Origin: Marinomonas profundimaris | GTDB lineage: Bacteria > Pseudomonadota > Gammaproteobacteria > Pseudomonadales > Marinomonadaceae | DNA: 64,000 nucleotides | NCBI RefSeq assembly: GCF_000508165.1 | Contig: NZ_AYOZ01000056.1 | Coordinates: 155,435 to 219,434 of the forward strand | Direction: 5' to 3' | In this document: in pieces, positions 9,767 through 21,000 of the stretch | Numbering within the stretch: position 1 is the stretch's first letter | How the letters are laid out: each line of letters begins with the position of its first letter | Made by a program: the position numbers and the translations under genes | Notes under the pieces: generated by a model | What the model saw: the letters and a program-made list of their open reading frames with translations, nothing else | Told to the model about the DNA's origin: nothing | Database searches by the model: none

Positions 9767-11109
9767 TACAAAATATCCTTTCTATTGTTGTCGCTCTAGG
9801 TCTTTTAATTACTTTTCATGAGTTTGGGCATTTTTTCGTGGCTCGCCGTTGTGGGGTGAAAGTCCTGCGCTTTTCTGTAGGTTTCGGGAAGCCTATTTAT
9901 CGTTATATAGGAAAAACAGGCACAGAATTCACATTGGCGATGATACCTCTTGGTGGCTATGTGAGAATGCTGGACGAGCGTGAGGGGAATGTTCCTGAGT
10001 CGTTAAGAAGTCAGGCGTTTAATACCAAAAATGTATGGCAACGTATTGCGATAGTTGCGGCTGGCCCTGTCGCGAATTTTATTCTAGCGATTGTTATTTA
10101 TGCCTTAGTCGCTTTGCTTGGTGTGCAATCTATTGCGCCTAAAATAGGTCAGGTTGAGCAAGATTCGCCTATTTCACAAACACAAATTCAAGCGGGTGAT
10201 GAGCTTATCGCTATTGCTGGTGAGTCGGTATCATCGTGGGAAGATGTAAATTTAACGTTAGCGGGCTTGATTGGACAAACAGGAACCATTATCGTTCGAT
10301 ACCGACCTGAAGGTCTTAGCGCTTTACAGGAAGGCAACGTCAGCCTTAATCGATGGTTGGTGGGTGATGAGCCTAATAATTTAATTAAGGCGTTTGGTCT
10401 GGCGCCGTGGCAGCCTGTTATTGTGCCAATCATTGCGCAAGTTGTTGAAGGTGGTGCGGCGGCCGAGGCTGGTTTTTTGGTGGGCGATGAAATCTTAGCC
10501 GTAGAGGGTCAGTCTATTTCAAACTGGCAGCAGGTTGTGGCATTAGTGCAGTCCAATCCGGTTAACGTGATGTCGGTTGAAGTTCGACGCACGGAAGGGG
10601 TCTTTACATTATCCTTACGACCAAATTCCACAGAACGTAATGGTAAAGTGATAGGGTATGCAGGCTTGGCTGTGGTTCCACCTAAGTGGGATGAGAGTCT
10701 TGTTAGAGAACGATATTACGGCCCATTGGATGCGATTTCTTATGGTATTGAACAAACTTCTAGGATGATATCGTTAACGGTTTCTTCTATCGGGAAAATG
10801 CTTCAAGGTTTAATTTCCGTTGATAATCTGTCTGGTCCGATAACCATTGCAAAAGTGGCGAGTGCATCAGCAGACTCGGGCTTACAGTCTTTTTTGAAAT
10901 TTATGGCTTACCTCAGTGTCAGTTTGGGGGTGCTTAATTTGTTGCCTATTCCAATGTTAGATGGTGGGCATTTGTTGTTTTTTGGCATTGAAGCTATTCG
11001 CCGAAAGCCTGTTTCTGAAAAAATTCAGAGCATGGCTTATCGTGTAGGGGCTTCTCTTTTATTCGCTTTAATGGCCATTGCCATTTTTAATGATATTGCC
11101 CGCTTGTAG
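9763..11109 (+). CDS. rseP: Site-2 intramembrane zinc metalloprotease RseP
   Basis: RseP cuts the transmembrane segment of anti-sigma factor RseA after DegS, releasing sigma-E, and clears remnant signal peptides. The zinc motif HEFGH is at residues 19-23 in the first membrane helix. The second active-site motif LNLLPIPMLDGGH lies near residue 385. Two PDZ domains sit between (about 115-190 and 220-290). The 448-residue length is standard. It overlaps dxr by four bases and directly precedes bamA, whose assembly defects sigma-E monitors. Confidence 0.97.
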   Translation: MIQNILSIVVALGLLITFHEFGHFFVARRCGVKVLRFSVGFGKPIYRYIGKTGTEFTLAMIPLGGYVRMLDEREGNVPESLRSQAFNTKNVWQRIAIVAAGPVANFILAIVIYALVALLGVQSIAPKIGQVEQDSPISQTQIQAGDELIAIAGESVSSWEDVNLTLAGLIGQTGTIIVRYRPEGLSALQEGNVSLNRWLVGDEPNNLIKAFGLAPWQPVIVPIIAQVVEGGAAAEAGFLVGDEILAVEGQSISNWQQVVALVQSNPVNVMSVEVRRTEGVFTLSLRPNSTERNGKVIGYAGLAVVPPKWDESLVRERYYGPLDAISYGIEQTSRMISLTVSSIGKMLQGLISVDNLSGPITIAKVASASADSGLQSFLKFMAYLSVSLGVLNLLPIPMLDGGHLLFFGIEAIRRKPVSEKIQSMAYRVGASLLFALMAIAIFNDIARL

Positions 11110-11119
11110 AGAGGTATAT

Positions 11120-13435
11120 GTGAAAGTCGTTCCAGCTGTGTTGTTGGCTTTAATAAGCGTGCAGGGTTTTGCAAAAACCGTAGAGGATGTTCGAATTGAT
11201 GGTCTAGTACAAATGCCATCGGCAAGAGCGTTTGACGTAATAGGTTTCGATGATAGTGAATCCTATGATTCTGATAAAGTATATCAAGCCATTAGTTCTC
11301 TTTTTAACACGGGTTACTTTAGTGACATTGACGTGTATGAAGAAAATGATGTCTTGATTTTTGATGTGGCTGAACGGCCTTCTATTGGTAATTTAACCAT
11401 AGAAGGTAATGAACTAATCAAAACGGAAGATTTAGAGCGGGGCTTGAAGTTATCTGGATTAGAAATTGGTGAGATATACAAGCCAGAAACCTTAAATCAG
11501 ATAGCTCAAGAGCTTCAGCGTCAGTATTACGCGTTAGGTCGTTACAGTGCAAAAGTAGATATCGCGGTAGAGGAAATGCCGCGTAACCGAACAGGCATTG
11601 TGATTAAGATTGATGAAGGTGATACGGCAAAAATAGTCCATATCAACATTGTTGGTAATAAAGATTTTGATGAAGAAACACTGACCAAAAATTTTGAAGC
11701 GGAAGAAACTGGATCGTGGAATCCTTTTAGCTCTGCTGACGAATACGCAAAAGCAAAAATTGAAGGTGATATTAATACGCTAAAGAGCTTTTATTTGGAT
11801 AAAGGTTATTTAGATTTCAGTGTTGTGTCGAGTCAGGTGAGTTTGTCTGCAGATAAACGTGATGTTTACATTGTGATTAATGTTGATGAAGGTAAGCCAT
11901 ATAAAATTAATAACGTTTCTTTAAGTGGTAGTTTGCCCATTGCAGAAGATCGAGTGTGGAAGCAAATATCCCAGAAGAGCGGCGACGTTTTTTCTCGCAG
12001 TGAAGTGACAAAAATCATCGAGAAAATATCGACAGAATTAGGCGATGACGGCTACCTATTTACTAACGTCAATGTGATTCCAGAAAAGCTCGACAATCAC
12101 ACGGTTAACCTTAGTTATCAAATTACACCTGGCCCAAAAGTGTATGTTCGCCGTATTACATTTAGTGGTAATAGCGAAACGCAAGACGAAGTATTACGCC
12201 GTGAAATGACGCAATTTGAAGGCGCGTTGGCAACACACTCAAAAATTCAATCTTCTAAGCGTCGCATTGAACGTCTAGGCTTCTTTGGTAGTGTTGATTT
12301 AAGAACGCGCCCTGTGGCTGGAACGTCTGATCAAGTTGACTTAGATGTGGTCGTGCAAGAACAAGCTTCCGGTAGCATTCAAGCCAGTATCGGCTATTCG
12401 CAAGAAGACGGTACGGTGCTTGGCTTTGGTATTTCTAAACGTAACTTTTTAGGAACAGGTAATAAGCTTTCCTTTAACGCTACGCGCACCAATCAAACAC
12501 AAGACTATTCTATTAGTTACGATAATCCATATTTTACCGTTGATGGTGTGAGCCGTGGTTTCCAATTATTCTATCAAACCAGCGATCATGCTGATGATGA
12601 TGTGGAAGATTATGACCTAGATGAAATTGGTGCTGGTGTAAGTTACGGTTACCCAATTTCAGATACGCAGCGTTTGTCTTTTGGTATGACGGTCAAAGAA
12701 AGTACGGTTAAGTTAGGCTACGACCCATCCAATGAAACCCAAGACTACGTTGATACCCATGGGGATAATTACGACGATGTGATTGCGAGCTTAACGTGGA
12801 GCGACAGTGATTTGGTGGGTGGTGTATTACCAACCGATGGTTATTCCACAAAGGCCACATTAGAAGTGGCATTGCCTGTGGGTGATCAGCAATACACTAA
12901 ACTTGGATTGACGTCTCAGCGTTACTGGAATTTAAACAGTTCAGACCTTTGGTTGTTTAGGTTGAAAGGCCGTTTGGGATATGGGACAGGGTATGGTGAT
13001 ACCGAAAACCTACCTTTCTTTGAAAACTACTTTGCTGGCGGTTCTTATTCTGTTCGAGGTTATGGTGCGTCTTCTTTAGGTCCTAAAAACTCATACCCTA
13101 GCAGCTCGAGTAATACCAGTTCCGCTTTGGGTGGTAATATTTTAATGACCGGTACGGCCGAGCTTATTTTCCCATTGCCTATGGTTGAAGACCATAAATC
13201 GGTTAGGACAGCACTATTTTTGGATGGTGGTAATGTATTTACCGATGTGTGTTATTCGGGAAATACAGAGTGTAACGAAGGCGTTGATCTTTCAGAGATA
13301 CGTTATAGTGTGGGTTTAAGCTGGACATGGATTACACCCATTGCACCTTTGTCCTTTAATTTCGCCAAACCGCTTAATGCACAAGACGGCGATAAAACAG
13401 ATTTCTTCCAGTTTCAGTTAGGTACGACTTTTTAA
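11120..13435 (+). CDS. bamA: Outer membrane protein assembly factor BamA
   Basis: BamA is the central Omp85 insertase of the BAM complex. The product starts with a Sec signal peptide (VKVVPAVLLALISVQGFA), followed by five POTRA domains to about residue 420 and a 16-strand barrel ending in the classic terminal phenylalanine (FQLGTTF). The VRGYG motif of the barrel lumen is present. The start is taken as GTG 11120, with GAGAGG at 11109-11114. An in-frame ATG at 11078 lies inside rseP and would give no proper signal peptide. Mature length is normal. skp follows 30 bases later. Confidence 0.96.
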   Translation: MKVVPAVLLALISVQGFAKTVEDVRIDGLVQMPSARAFDVIGFDDSESYDSDKVYQAISSLFNTGYFSDIDVYEENDVLIFDVAERPSIGNLTIEGNELIKTEDLERGLKLSGLEIGEIYKPETLNQIAQELQRQYYALGRYSAKVDIAVEEMPRNRTGIVIKIDEGDTAKIVHINIVGNKDFDEETLTKNFEAEETGSWNPFSSADEYAKAKIEGDINTLKSFYLDKGYLDFSVVSSQVSLSADKRDVYIVINVDEGKPYKINNVSLSGSLPIAEDRVWKQISQKSGDVFSRSEVTKIIEKISTELGDDGYLFTNVNVIPEKLDNHTVNLSYQITPGPKVYVRRITFSGNSETQDEVLRREMTQFEGALATHSKIQSSKRRIERLGFFGSVDLRTRPVAGTSDQVDLDVVVQEQASGSIQASIGYSQEDGTVLGFGISKRNFLGTGNKLSFNATRTNQTQDYSISYDNPYFTVDGVSRGFQLFYQTSDHADDDVEDYDLDEIGAGVSYGYPISDTQRLSFGMTVKESTVKLGYDPSNETQDYVDTHGDNYDDVIASLTWSDSDLVGGVLPTDGYSTKATLEVALPVGDQQYTKLGLTSQRYWNLNSSDLWLFRLKGRLGYGTGYGDTENLPFFENYFAGGSYSVRGYGASSLGPKNSYPSSSSNTSSALGGNILMTGTAELIFPLPMVEDHKSVRTALFLDGGNVFTDVCYSGNTECNEGVDLSEIRYSVGLSWTWITPIAPLSFNFAKPLNAQDGDKTDFFQFQLGTTF

Positions 13436-13465
13436 TTTAGAATGCATCATTCGAGAGGAACGAAA

Positions 13466-13960
13466 ATGAAACGAATCATAACCGCACTTTTTATTCTATG
13501 CTTTATTGGCAGTGTGCAAGCAACTGAGGTGGCTGTTATTGATTTCAGAGCGGCGCTTTTGGAAAGTAATATTGGGCAAGAGGCGGCCAAAGAACCAAAG
13601 CAAAAAGTAGCAGAGATGGACGCTCGTCTAAAAAAAGAACAGGCGGATCTCGAAACAACAGCTAAAGATTTGAAGCGTGACGAGTTGACCTTATCTCAGG
13701 ACGAATTCAAAAAGCGTCGTCAGGCATTGGCCGAACATGATAATAAAGTTCGAGCGATGGCGGCGAGCATGCAGCGTCAGGCCAAAGCGTTAGAGCAAAA
13801 ACTGATTCAAACGTTAACACCTCAAGGTGAAGCGGCATTGAAGTCTTTGATTGAGGAACGTAAGTTGGATCTCGTTTTAAATCGACAGTTAAGTTTGTAC
13901 GCCAATGCGGATGCAGATCTTACAGACGAACTAGTGAAACGTATTAATAAGGACAACTAA
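13466..13960 (+). CDS. skp: Periplasmic chaperone Skp (OmpH family)
   Basis: Skp is a trimeric jellyfish-shaped chaperone that carries unfolded outer membrane proteins to BAM. The product of 164 residues has a signal peptide (MKRIITALFILCFIGSVQA, cleavage before TEVAVID) and a long charged helical region (about residues 45-125) that forms the coiled-coil tentacles. The ATG at 13466 with upstream GAGAGG is preferred over the ATG at 13442, which would add eight polar residues before the signal. It lies between bamA and lpxD as in other gammaproteobacteria. Confidence 0.93.
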   Translation: MKRIITALFILCFIGSVQATEVAVIDFRAALLESNIGQEAAKEPKQKVAEMDARLKKEQADLETTAKDLKRDELTLSQDEFKKRRQALAEHDNKVRAMAASMQRQAKALEQKLIQTLTPQGEAALKSLIEERKLDLVLNRQLSLYANADADLTDELVKRINKDN

Positions 13961-13963
13961 TTT

Positions 13964-15004
13964 ATGAGCCACACGCTAGGGCAATTGGCTGCTAAGGTAC
14001 AGGGCGTTGTTAAAGGAGATGACCGTCTTCTGATTGAGAAATTGGGTACACTTGAAAAAGCAACCCAAACAGAATTGAGCTTCTTGGCCAATCCTAAATA
14101 TCAAAATCAACTTGCCTCTACTTCTGCAGGCGCGGTTCTTGTTAAAAATGAAGAATTGGCTCAGTTAGTAGAAAACGCCATTATTGTATCAAACCCTTAT
14201 CTAGCGTTTGCTCAATTGTCACACTTGTTTGTTCCATCGACTCAGTGTTGGTCTGGTATTCATTCAAGTGCGGTTGTCTCCGCCAATGCGATAATCGCGG
14301 AGGATGTGGTTGTTGGTCCCAACTCAGCGATTGATGATGACGTTGAAATTGCCGAAGGTTGTGTTATCGGTGCAGGCTGTGTCATTGGTCGTGGTGTTAA
14401 AATCGGAAAAGGCACGCGTCTTTACCCTAATGTCACTGTTTATCATGATGTGGTGATTGGCGAAGCCTGTATATTTCATAGTAGTTCAGTTATAGGGGCG
14501 GATGGGTTTGGTTTTGCGCCAACACAGAGTGGCTGGGAAAAAATCAATCAGCTAGGCTCTGTTGTCATAGGTGACAATGTTGAAATCGGTGCGAGTACAA
14601 CGATTGACCGTGGCGCGATAGAAAATACCTACATTGGTCATGGTGTTAAAATAGATAATCAAGTTCAAATTGCTCATAACGTCGTAATTGGGGATAATAC
14701 AGCGATTGCGGCGAGTACGGCGATTGCAGGCAGCACTAAAATTGGTTCTTCTTGTACTATTTCGGGCGGTGTTTGCATTGCAGGGCATTTAACCCTTGCC
14801 GATAGCGTGCATGTCACTGGTATGAGTATGATCAGTAATTCTATTACAGAAGCTGGGTCTTATTCTTCTGGAATGGGCATGGAACCAACGGCTAAATGGC
14901 GTCGAACGGTTGCTCGAGTCAGAAGAATAGATGATATGGCCAAGCAGTTCTCACAGTTGAAACAACAGGTTAATAAGTTTTTAGAGAAGGTTGATAATAA
15001 ATGA
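13964..15004 (+). CDS. lpxD: UDP-3-O-(3-hydroxyacyl)glucosamine N-acyltransferase
   Basis: LpxD adds the second 3-hydroxyacyl chain, the third step of lipid A synthesis. It has the N-terminal uridine-binding domain ([11 protein letters not shown]) and a left-handed parallel beta-helix built from hexapeptide repeats from about residue 105 to 290. The catalytic-type histidine is in [12 protein letters not shown]. The C-terminal helix ([12 protein letters not shown]) completes 346 residues. Its stop overlaps the fabZ start as ATGA. Confidence 0.97.
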   Translation: MSHTLGQLAAKVQGVVKGDDRLLIEKLGTLEKATQTELSFLANPKYQNQLASTSAGAVLVKNEELAQLVENAIIVSNPYLAFAQLSHLFVPSTQCWSGIHSSAVVSANAIIAEDVVVGPNSAIDDDVEIAEGCVIGAGCVIGRGVKIGKGTRLYPNVTVYHDVVIGEACIFHSSSVIGADGFGFAPTQSGWEKINQLGSVVIGDNVEIGASTTIDRGAIENTYIGHGVKIDNQVQIAHNVVIGDNTAIAASTAIAGSTKIGSSCTISGGVCIAGHLTLADSVHVTGMSMISNSITEAGSYSSGMGMEPTAKWRRTVARVRRIDDMAKQFSQLKQQVNKFLEKVDNK

Positions 15005-15438
15005 TGGACGTAAATGAAATCCGCCAATACTTACCTCATAGGTATCCGTTTTTATTGGTAGATCGTGTTATTGAGTTAAATTTAAATGAGTCCATTGTCG
15101 CTTATAAAAATGTCACGATTAATGAACCGTTTTTCAATGGGCATTTCCCAAATCACCCAGTAATGCCTGGTGTTTTGATTATTGAAGCAATGGCGCAAGC
15201 AGCAGGTATACTTGGTTTTAAAACCATGGATAAAAAGCCAGAAGATGGTTCTATCTATTACTTTGTTGGTTCTGATAAAGCACGTTTTAAGCGACCTGTA
15301 GTGCCGGGCGATCGCCTACAACTTGAAGCAAAAATCATTACCGAAAAACGTGGTATTTGGAAGTTTGAATGTAGAGCAACAGTTGACGGTGAGTTAGCGT
15401 GTTCTGCAACAATTTTGTGTGCTGACAGGAAAATATAG
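15001..15438 (+). CDS. fabZ: 3-hydroxyacyl-ACP dehydratase FabZ
   Basis: FabZ dehydrates 3-hydroxyacyl-ACP in fatty acid elongation and so competes with lipid A synthesis for the same precursor. The hot-dog fold motifs [33 protein letters not shown] (catalytic His and Glu) and [12 protein letters not shown] are intact in 145 residues. Two ATG codons are adjacent (15001 and 15004). It overlaps lpxD by four bases and lpxA by one, indicating tight translational coupling. Confidence 0.97.
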   Translation: MMDVNEIRQYLPHRYPFLLVDRVIELNLNESIVAYKNVTINEPFFNGHFPNHPVMPGVLIIEAMAQAAGILGFKTMDKKPEDGSIYYFVGSDKARFKRPVVPGDRLQLEAKIITEKRGIWKFECRATVDGELACSATILCADRKI

Positions 15439-16214
15439 TGCCAATACATCCAACAACTTTAATCGATTCGAAAGCTGAGATTGACTCCACTGTGGAGATC
15501 GGTCCCTTTTGTGTGATCGGACCGAATGTAAAAATTGGTGCTGGTAGCGTTATTAAATCGCATGTTGTGATCAATGGTCATACAACGATTGGGTCTAATA
15601 ATGAAATTTATCAGTTTGCTTCTGTTGGAGAGGCGAACCAAGATAAAAAGTATAAAGGTGAACCAACGCAGCTGATTATTGGCGATGGTAATGTCATTCG
15701 AGAGAATGCGACTATTCACCGTGGCACGGTTCAAGATACGGGCATTACTGTTATTGGTAGTCATAACTTATTTATGGCAAGCACGCATGTTGGTCATGAT
15801 TGTGTTGTTGGTGACCATAATATAATGGCTAACTTTGCGGCTTTAGCGGGCCATGTAAAAGTTGGTAATAATGTCATTCTTGGTGGTTACACTGGGATTC
15901 ATCAGTTCTGTCAGGTGAATTCTTTCAGTATGTGTGGCATGGGATCAATGGTTTCTAAAGATGTCCCTAGGTACATTATGGTTTCTGGTAATCCTGCTAA
16001 AGCGCATGGCATGAACTTCGAGGGAATGCGCCGACGAGGTGTACCTGCGGATGTCATCCGAGCGTTGCGTACTGCGTATAAAACAATATACCTTAAAGGA
16101 TTAACGTTAAATTCTGCTTTAGAAGAATTGGAAAAAGGGGATGTGGTTCATATTCCTGAGGTGGCGGAGTTCATCTTATCCATTCGGCAGTCTAAACGTG
16201 GCATAGTCCGATAG
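15438..16214 (+). CDS. lpxA: Acyl-ACP--UDP-N-acetylglucosamine O-acyltransferase
   Basis: LpxA is the first enzyme of lipid A synthesis. The beta-helix of hexapeptide repeats runs from residue 1 to about 185. The catalytic histidine is in STHVGHDCVVGDHN. A C-terminal helical domain completes 258 residues. The start is a GTG whose G is the last base of the fabZ stop codon (TAGTG). A clear terminator after the gene ends the uppS-lpxA transcription unit. Confidence 0.97.
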   Translation: MPIHPTTLIDSKAEIDSTVEIGPFCVIGPNVKIGAGSVIKSHVVINGHTTIGSNNEIYQFASVGEANQDKKYKGEPTQLIIGDGNVIRENATIHRGTVQDTGITVIGSHNLFMASTHVGHDCVVGDHNIMANFAALAGHVKVGNNVILGGYTGIHQFCQVNSFSMCGMGSMVSKDVPRYIMVSGNPAKAHGMNFEGMRRRGVPADVIRALRTAYKTIYLKGLTLNSALEELEKGDVVHIPEVAEFILSIRQSKRGIVR

Positions 16215-16230
16215 ACACCATGTTTTAAAG

Positions 16231-16258
16231 AAAACCCCGGACAATTTCGGGGTTTTTT
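16231..16258 (+). terminator. Rho-independent terminator after lpxA
   Basis: Perfect stem AAAACCCCG/CGGGGTTTT with an eight-base loop and a T run. It lies before lpxB, so lpxB needs its own promoter or read-through. Confidence 0.9.
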
Positions 16259-16277
16259 ATTATTAGAGGTTGTGTAA

Positions 16278-17435
16278 ATGAAAGTGACGTCTCCGGTACG
16301 TTATGTCTTAGTCGCAGGTGAGGCTTCTGGTGATATTTTAGGTGCAAACCTAATATCTCACTTAAAAGTATTACAACCCAACGCTGTATTTGAAGGGATT
16401 GGCGGGCCGTTAATGGAAGCGCAAGGTCTCAAATCGGTTGTGCCTATGGATCGATTGTCCGTGATGGGATTGGTTGAAGTGTTGGGCCGTTTAAGAGAGC
16501 TTCTAGGCATCCGTAAGCGATTGTATCAGTCTTGTTTAGATAACCCACCAACGGCCTTTATCGGCATCGACTCTCCTGATTTTAATATGCCTTTGGCTAA
16601 AAAATTAAAACTAGCCGGTATTCCGACGATCCATTATGTCAGTCCTTCTGTATGGGCATGGCGTCAGAACCGTATTTTTAATATTAAAAAATCGGTCGAC
16701 TTAATGTTGGCTCTGTTCCCATTTGAATTGCCTATTTATCATGAACACCATATTCCTGTTGTTTGTGTCGGTCATACTTTGGCGGATGATATACCGTTAG
16801 AAAGTGATGCGCTTCAAGCGAGAGACGATCTTAATCTAGGTTCAATTAAGGGGCCTGTTTTTGGGATCTTACCAGGTTCTCGTGAAGGGGAAGTTTCACG
16901 CTTAGCGCCGCTGTTTGTTGAGACGATGAAACAGATTAAACAAAAGGAACCGAACGCGGTCTTTTTGATGCCAGCGGCAAATGCGGCTAGACGTGTTCAA
17001 ATAGAGGCCATACTGCAAGAGGCCAATGCCGAAGCGATTATTATCGATGGTCAGTCTCGTACGGTCATGGCGGCGTCCGATGCTATTTTGTTAGCGTCTG
17101 GGACTGCGGCCCTTGAAGCTATGCTGGTGAAACGTCCAATGGTCGTGTCGTATCGTGTTAACAAGCTGACGTATGCCATTATGTCTCGGATGATTAAGGT
17201 GCCTTATGTTTCTTTGCCTAATTTGCTAGCCAACGAGGCGTTAGTGCCAGAGTTACTTCAAGACGCCGCAACACCAGAGAATTTAGCGATTCGTTTACTA
17301 CAAACTTGGCGCTCGTTTAATGGTGATAAAAGTATTCAGGCTAAATATCTGGAATTGCATAAAATGTTGAGAAAAGACGCCGGTGAACAGGCGGCTCTGG
17401 CGATTGTTTCCATGCTTGAAGCAAAGGCGAAATGA
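16278..17435 (+). CDS. lpxB: Lipid A disaccharide synthase
   Basis: LpxB (GT19 family) joins UDP-diacylglucosamine and lipid X at the inner membrane. The N-terminal [15 protein letters not shown] motif, the [10 protein letters not shown] motif near residue 120 and the sugar-nucleotide segment [12 protein letters not shown] are present in 385 residues. It starts from an AGAGG site just after the lpxA terminator. The stop overlaps rnhB as ATGA. Confidence 0.97.
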   Translation: MKVTSPVRYVLVAGEASGDILGANLISHLKVLQPNAVFEGIGGPLMEAQGLKSVVPMDRLSVMGLVEVLGRLRELLGIRKRLYQSCLDNPPTAFIGIDSPDFNMPLAKKLKLAGIPTIHYVSPSVWAWRQNRIFNIKKSVDLMLALFPFELPIYHEHHIPVVCVGHTLADDIPLESDALQARDDLNLGSIKGPVFGILPGSREGEVSRLAPLFVETMKQIKQKEPNAVFLMPAANAARRVQIEAILQEANAEAIIIDGQSRTVMAASDAILLASGTAALEAMLVKRPMVVSYRVNKLTYAIMSRMIKVPYVSLPNLLANEALVPELLQDAATPENLAIRLLQTWRSFNGDKSIQAKYLELHKMLRKDAGEQAALAIVSMLEAKAK

Positions 17436-18034
17436 TGGTGCCTTTTGTGAGTCAGATGTATTTTGGCGACTTATTGGCAGGCACTGATGAAGCGGGAAGA
17501 GGGCCGTTAGCAGGCGAAGTGGTGGCCGCGGCCGTCATTCTTGATCCAAACCGTCCAATCGCAGGTCTAGCGGACTCAAAAAAACTGAGCGAAAAAAAAC
17601 GCGAAGCCTTGTTTGTGGAGATTCAGGAAAAAGCCTTAGCTTATGGCGTTGCCAGTGCCACAATAGAAGAAATCGACGAGATAAATATATTGCACGCCAG
17701 TATGTTGGCGATGTCTCGAGCGGTCGCTTTGTTGTCTATTATACCTGAGCATGTTCTGGTTGACGGTAATAGGATTCCGCCGAACTTACCTTGCCCGGCT
17801 GAAGCGGTTGTTAAAGGTGATGCTAGGCAGGCGGCTATTTCAGCGGCGTCCATTTTAGCCAAAGTCACGCGTGATCGGGATATTGTGAAGGCCGCAGAAA
17901 TATACCCTGAATATGGATTTGAAAAGCACAAAGGTTACCCTACGGCCATGCACCTTGACGCGCTTAAATCACATGGTATTACACCGATACACCGACGCAG
18001 TTTTGGCCCCGTTAAAAAAATTCTAGAGGGATAA
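17432..18034 (+). CDS. rnhB: Ribonuclease HII
   Basis: RNase HII removes ribonucleotides misincorporated into DNA and RNA in RNA-DNA hybrids. The active-site motif [14 protein letters not shown] gives the first Asp-Glu pair, LVDGN the next Asp, and KVTRDRD the last. Length is 200 residues. It is translationally coupled to lpxB and lies four bases before dnaE, the usual lpxB-rnhB-dnaE order. Confidence 0.97.
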   Translation: MMVPFVSQMYFGDLLAGTDEAGRGPLAGEVVAAAVILDPNRPIAGLADSKKLSEKKREALFVEIQEKALAYGVASATIEEIDEINILHASMLAMSRAVALLSIIPEHVLVDGNRIPPNLPCPAEAVVKGDARQAAISAASILAKVTRDRDIVKAAEIYPEYGFEKHKGYPTAMHLDALKSHGITPIHRRSFGPVKKILEG

Positions 18035-18038
18035 TATT

Positions 18039-21000
18039 TTGTCCGCATCGTTTATACATCTACGAGTTCATACCGAGTTTTCTTTGGTTGATGGCTTGGT
18101 GAAAATCAAAGGGCTGCTTGGTACTACCGAGTTTATGTCTATGCCGGCCGTTGCGATTACGGATGAGAACAACCTGTGCGGTTTTGTGCGCTTTTATAAA
18201 GGGGCGATGGACAAAGGCATCAAACCTATTTGTGGTGCGGATGTTGTGATTGCTGAAGATGACGATGTTGGTTCTCGCTACCGTCTTACTTTGTTGGCAA
18301 CGTCTAACAAAGGCTACAAAAACATTATCGAAATTATTTCGAAAGGCTATCAGTTAGGCCAGGTTGAAGGTCGTCCAATCGTTCAGCGAGAATGGATTGA
18401 AGCTTGCAGCGACGATGTGATTGCTTTGTCTGGTGCCGGCTTTGGTGATATTGGGTTAATGCTGCAAAAAGGTCGACAAGAGCAGGCAAAAAGCCGTTTG
18501 TCTTACTGGATGAATGTTTTCCCAGATCGTTTTTACATTGAATTACAGCGCACTAGCCGAGCAGGGGAAGAGGCCTATATTCATTCGGTCGTGCCTTTAG
18601 CGAGCGAACTTGGTTGCCCTGTTGTAGCGACCAATGATGTGCGCTTCTTAAAACGTGAAAACTACGAGGCGCATGAAGCGCGAGTCTGTATTCATGATGG
18701 TGTAACTTTGGATGATCCGCGCCGTAAACGCCGTTATTCCGAAGAGCAATATTTTAAAACGCCAGAAGAGATGGCCGCGCTTTTCGAAGACATTCCCGAA
18801 GCACTGGAAAACACCGTAGAAATTGCCAAGCGTTGTAGTGTTGATGTACTGCTTGGCGAATATTTTTTGCCGGATTATCCTGTGCCAGAAGGCATGACGA
18901 TGGACGAATTCTTTAGCAAGCTTTCTTATGATGGCTTAAAAGAGCGTTTCGACTTTTTGGTGAAAAAATACGGTGATCGTATTGAAAGTCGACGTCAAGA
19001 ATATTGGGACCGTTTGGATTTTGAATTAACCATCATTAATCAAATGGGGTTTCCGGGTTATTTCTTGATCGTAATGGACTTTATTCAGTGGGCGAAAGAC
19101 AACGACATTCCAGTTGGACCTGGGCGAGGCTCCGGTGCCGGCTCATTGGTCGCTTACGCGCTTAAAATCACCGACCTTGATCCACTCGAATACGACTTGC
19201 TGTTCGAACGATTCTTGAACCCAGAGCGGGTTTCCATGCCCGATTTCGATATCGACTTTTGTATGGATAACCGTGACCGAGTGATCGATTACGTATCACG
19301 TACTTATGGCCGTGACGCGGTGTCTCAGATTATTACCTTTGGTGCCATGGCGGCGAAAGCCGTCGTGCGAGATGTGGCGCGGGTGCAGGGTAAGCCATAC
19401 AGTCTTGGTGATAAACTGTCTAAGTTGATTCCGTTTGAAATCGGCATGACCTTGAAAAAAGCACTAGAAGAGGAGCCAGCCTTACCTGAGTTTCTTGCTG
19501 GTGACGAAGACGCCGCTGAAGTCATGGAAATGGCGATATCGCTAGAAGGCGTGGTTCGTAACTTTGGTAAACACGCGGGTGGTGTGGTTATTGCCCCAAC
19601 AAAATTGATCGATTTCGCGCCTCTGTATTGTGAAGAAGACGGTTCTGGTTTGGTGACGCAATACGACAAGAATGACGTTGAAGAAGCCGGTTTGGTGAAG
19701 TTTGACTTTCTGGGTCTGAAAACACTGACGGTCGTTGATTGGGCGGTTAAAAACATCGATGCAATTAATGCGTTAGAAGGCAAACCACCTTTGGACATAG
19801 CGCTCATCGATTTGGAAGATAAGTCCACGTATGACTTGCTAAAACGCGCAGAAACAACCGCAGTATTCCAGCTGGAATCCCGCGGAATGAAAGAGTTGAT
19901 TAAAAAACTGTTGCCATCGCGCTTTGAAGATATTATCGCCTTGGTGGCTTTGTACCGACCAGGGCCTTTGGGTTCTGGCATGGTGGACGACTTTATTAAC
20001 CGTAAGCATGGTCGTGCAGAGCTCGCTTTTCCACATTCCGATTATCAGCACAATGATCTTATTCCTGTTTTAGAGCCAACTTACGGCATCATCTTGTATC
20101 AAGAGCAAGTAATGCAGATTGCTCAGGTACTGGCCAAATTCTCACTGGGTGGTGCCGATTTACTTCGTCGAGCCATGGGTAAGAAAAAAGCAGAAGTTAT
20201 GGCCGAGCAGCGTTTGATCTTTATGGAAGGCGCGCTGAAAAATAACGTTGATAAAGATCTGTCAGGTAATATTTTCGATCTGATGGAAAAATTTGCGGGT
20301 TATGGTTTTAACAAATCTCACTCCGCGGCTTACGCATTGGTTTCTTATCAAACGGCATGGTTAAAGAATCATTATCCTGCGCCTTTCATGGCTGCGGTTC
20401 TGTCTGCCGATATGCAGAATACGGATAAAATCGTTATATTCATTGAAGAGTGTCGTTCAATGAAGTTGGGCTTAGAGTTACCCAATGTGAATGAGTCTGT
20501 ATTTAAATTCACTGTCAACACTAAGGGCGCCATTGTCTATGGGTTAGGCGCCATTAAAGGAGTGGGTGAAGGCCCAATTGAAGCCATTGTAGAGGCGCGA
20601 AAAGAAGGGCCATTCGAGCACATTTTTGATTTCTGTCAGCGTGTTGGGCGCAAAGTAAACAAGCGTGTTATGGAGGCATTAGTTCGTTCTGGTGCTTTTG
20701 ATACGATTGGCCCTAATCGTTCGACATTGTTTGCTTGTATCGATGAAGCATTGAAACGTGCCGTGCAAGATGCGAAGAATCAAGATGCTGGCATGATGGA
20801 TTTGTTTGGTATCGCAGTAGAAGAAAATACGGAGGACGCTTATAAGGAAATAGGAATACAGCATGAGTGGCCGCCTCGACAACGACTTGATGGCGAAAAA
20901 GACACATTAGGTCTGTATGTGACAGGTCATCCGATTGATGAGTACGAAAAAGAGATTCGTCGCTTTGTGCGTTCTAAGATTGTTGACCTCCAGCCAAAGC

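Noticed and set aside
19325..19981. 218-codon open frame antisense to dnaE
   Set aside because: It lies wholly inside the conserved dnaE coding frame and has no recognisable domain. Its openness follows from codon bias of the sense gene.
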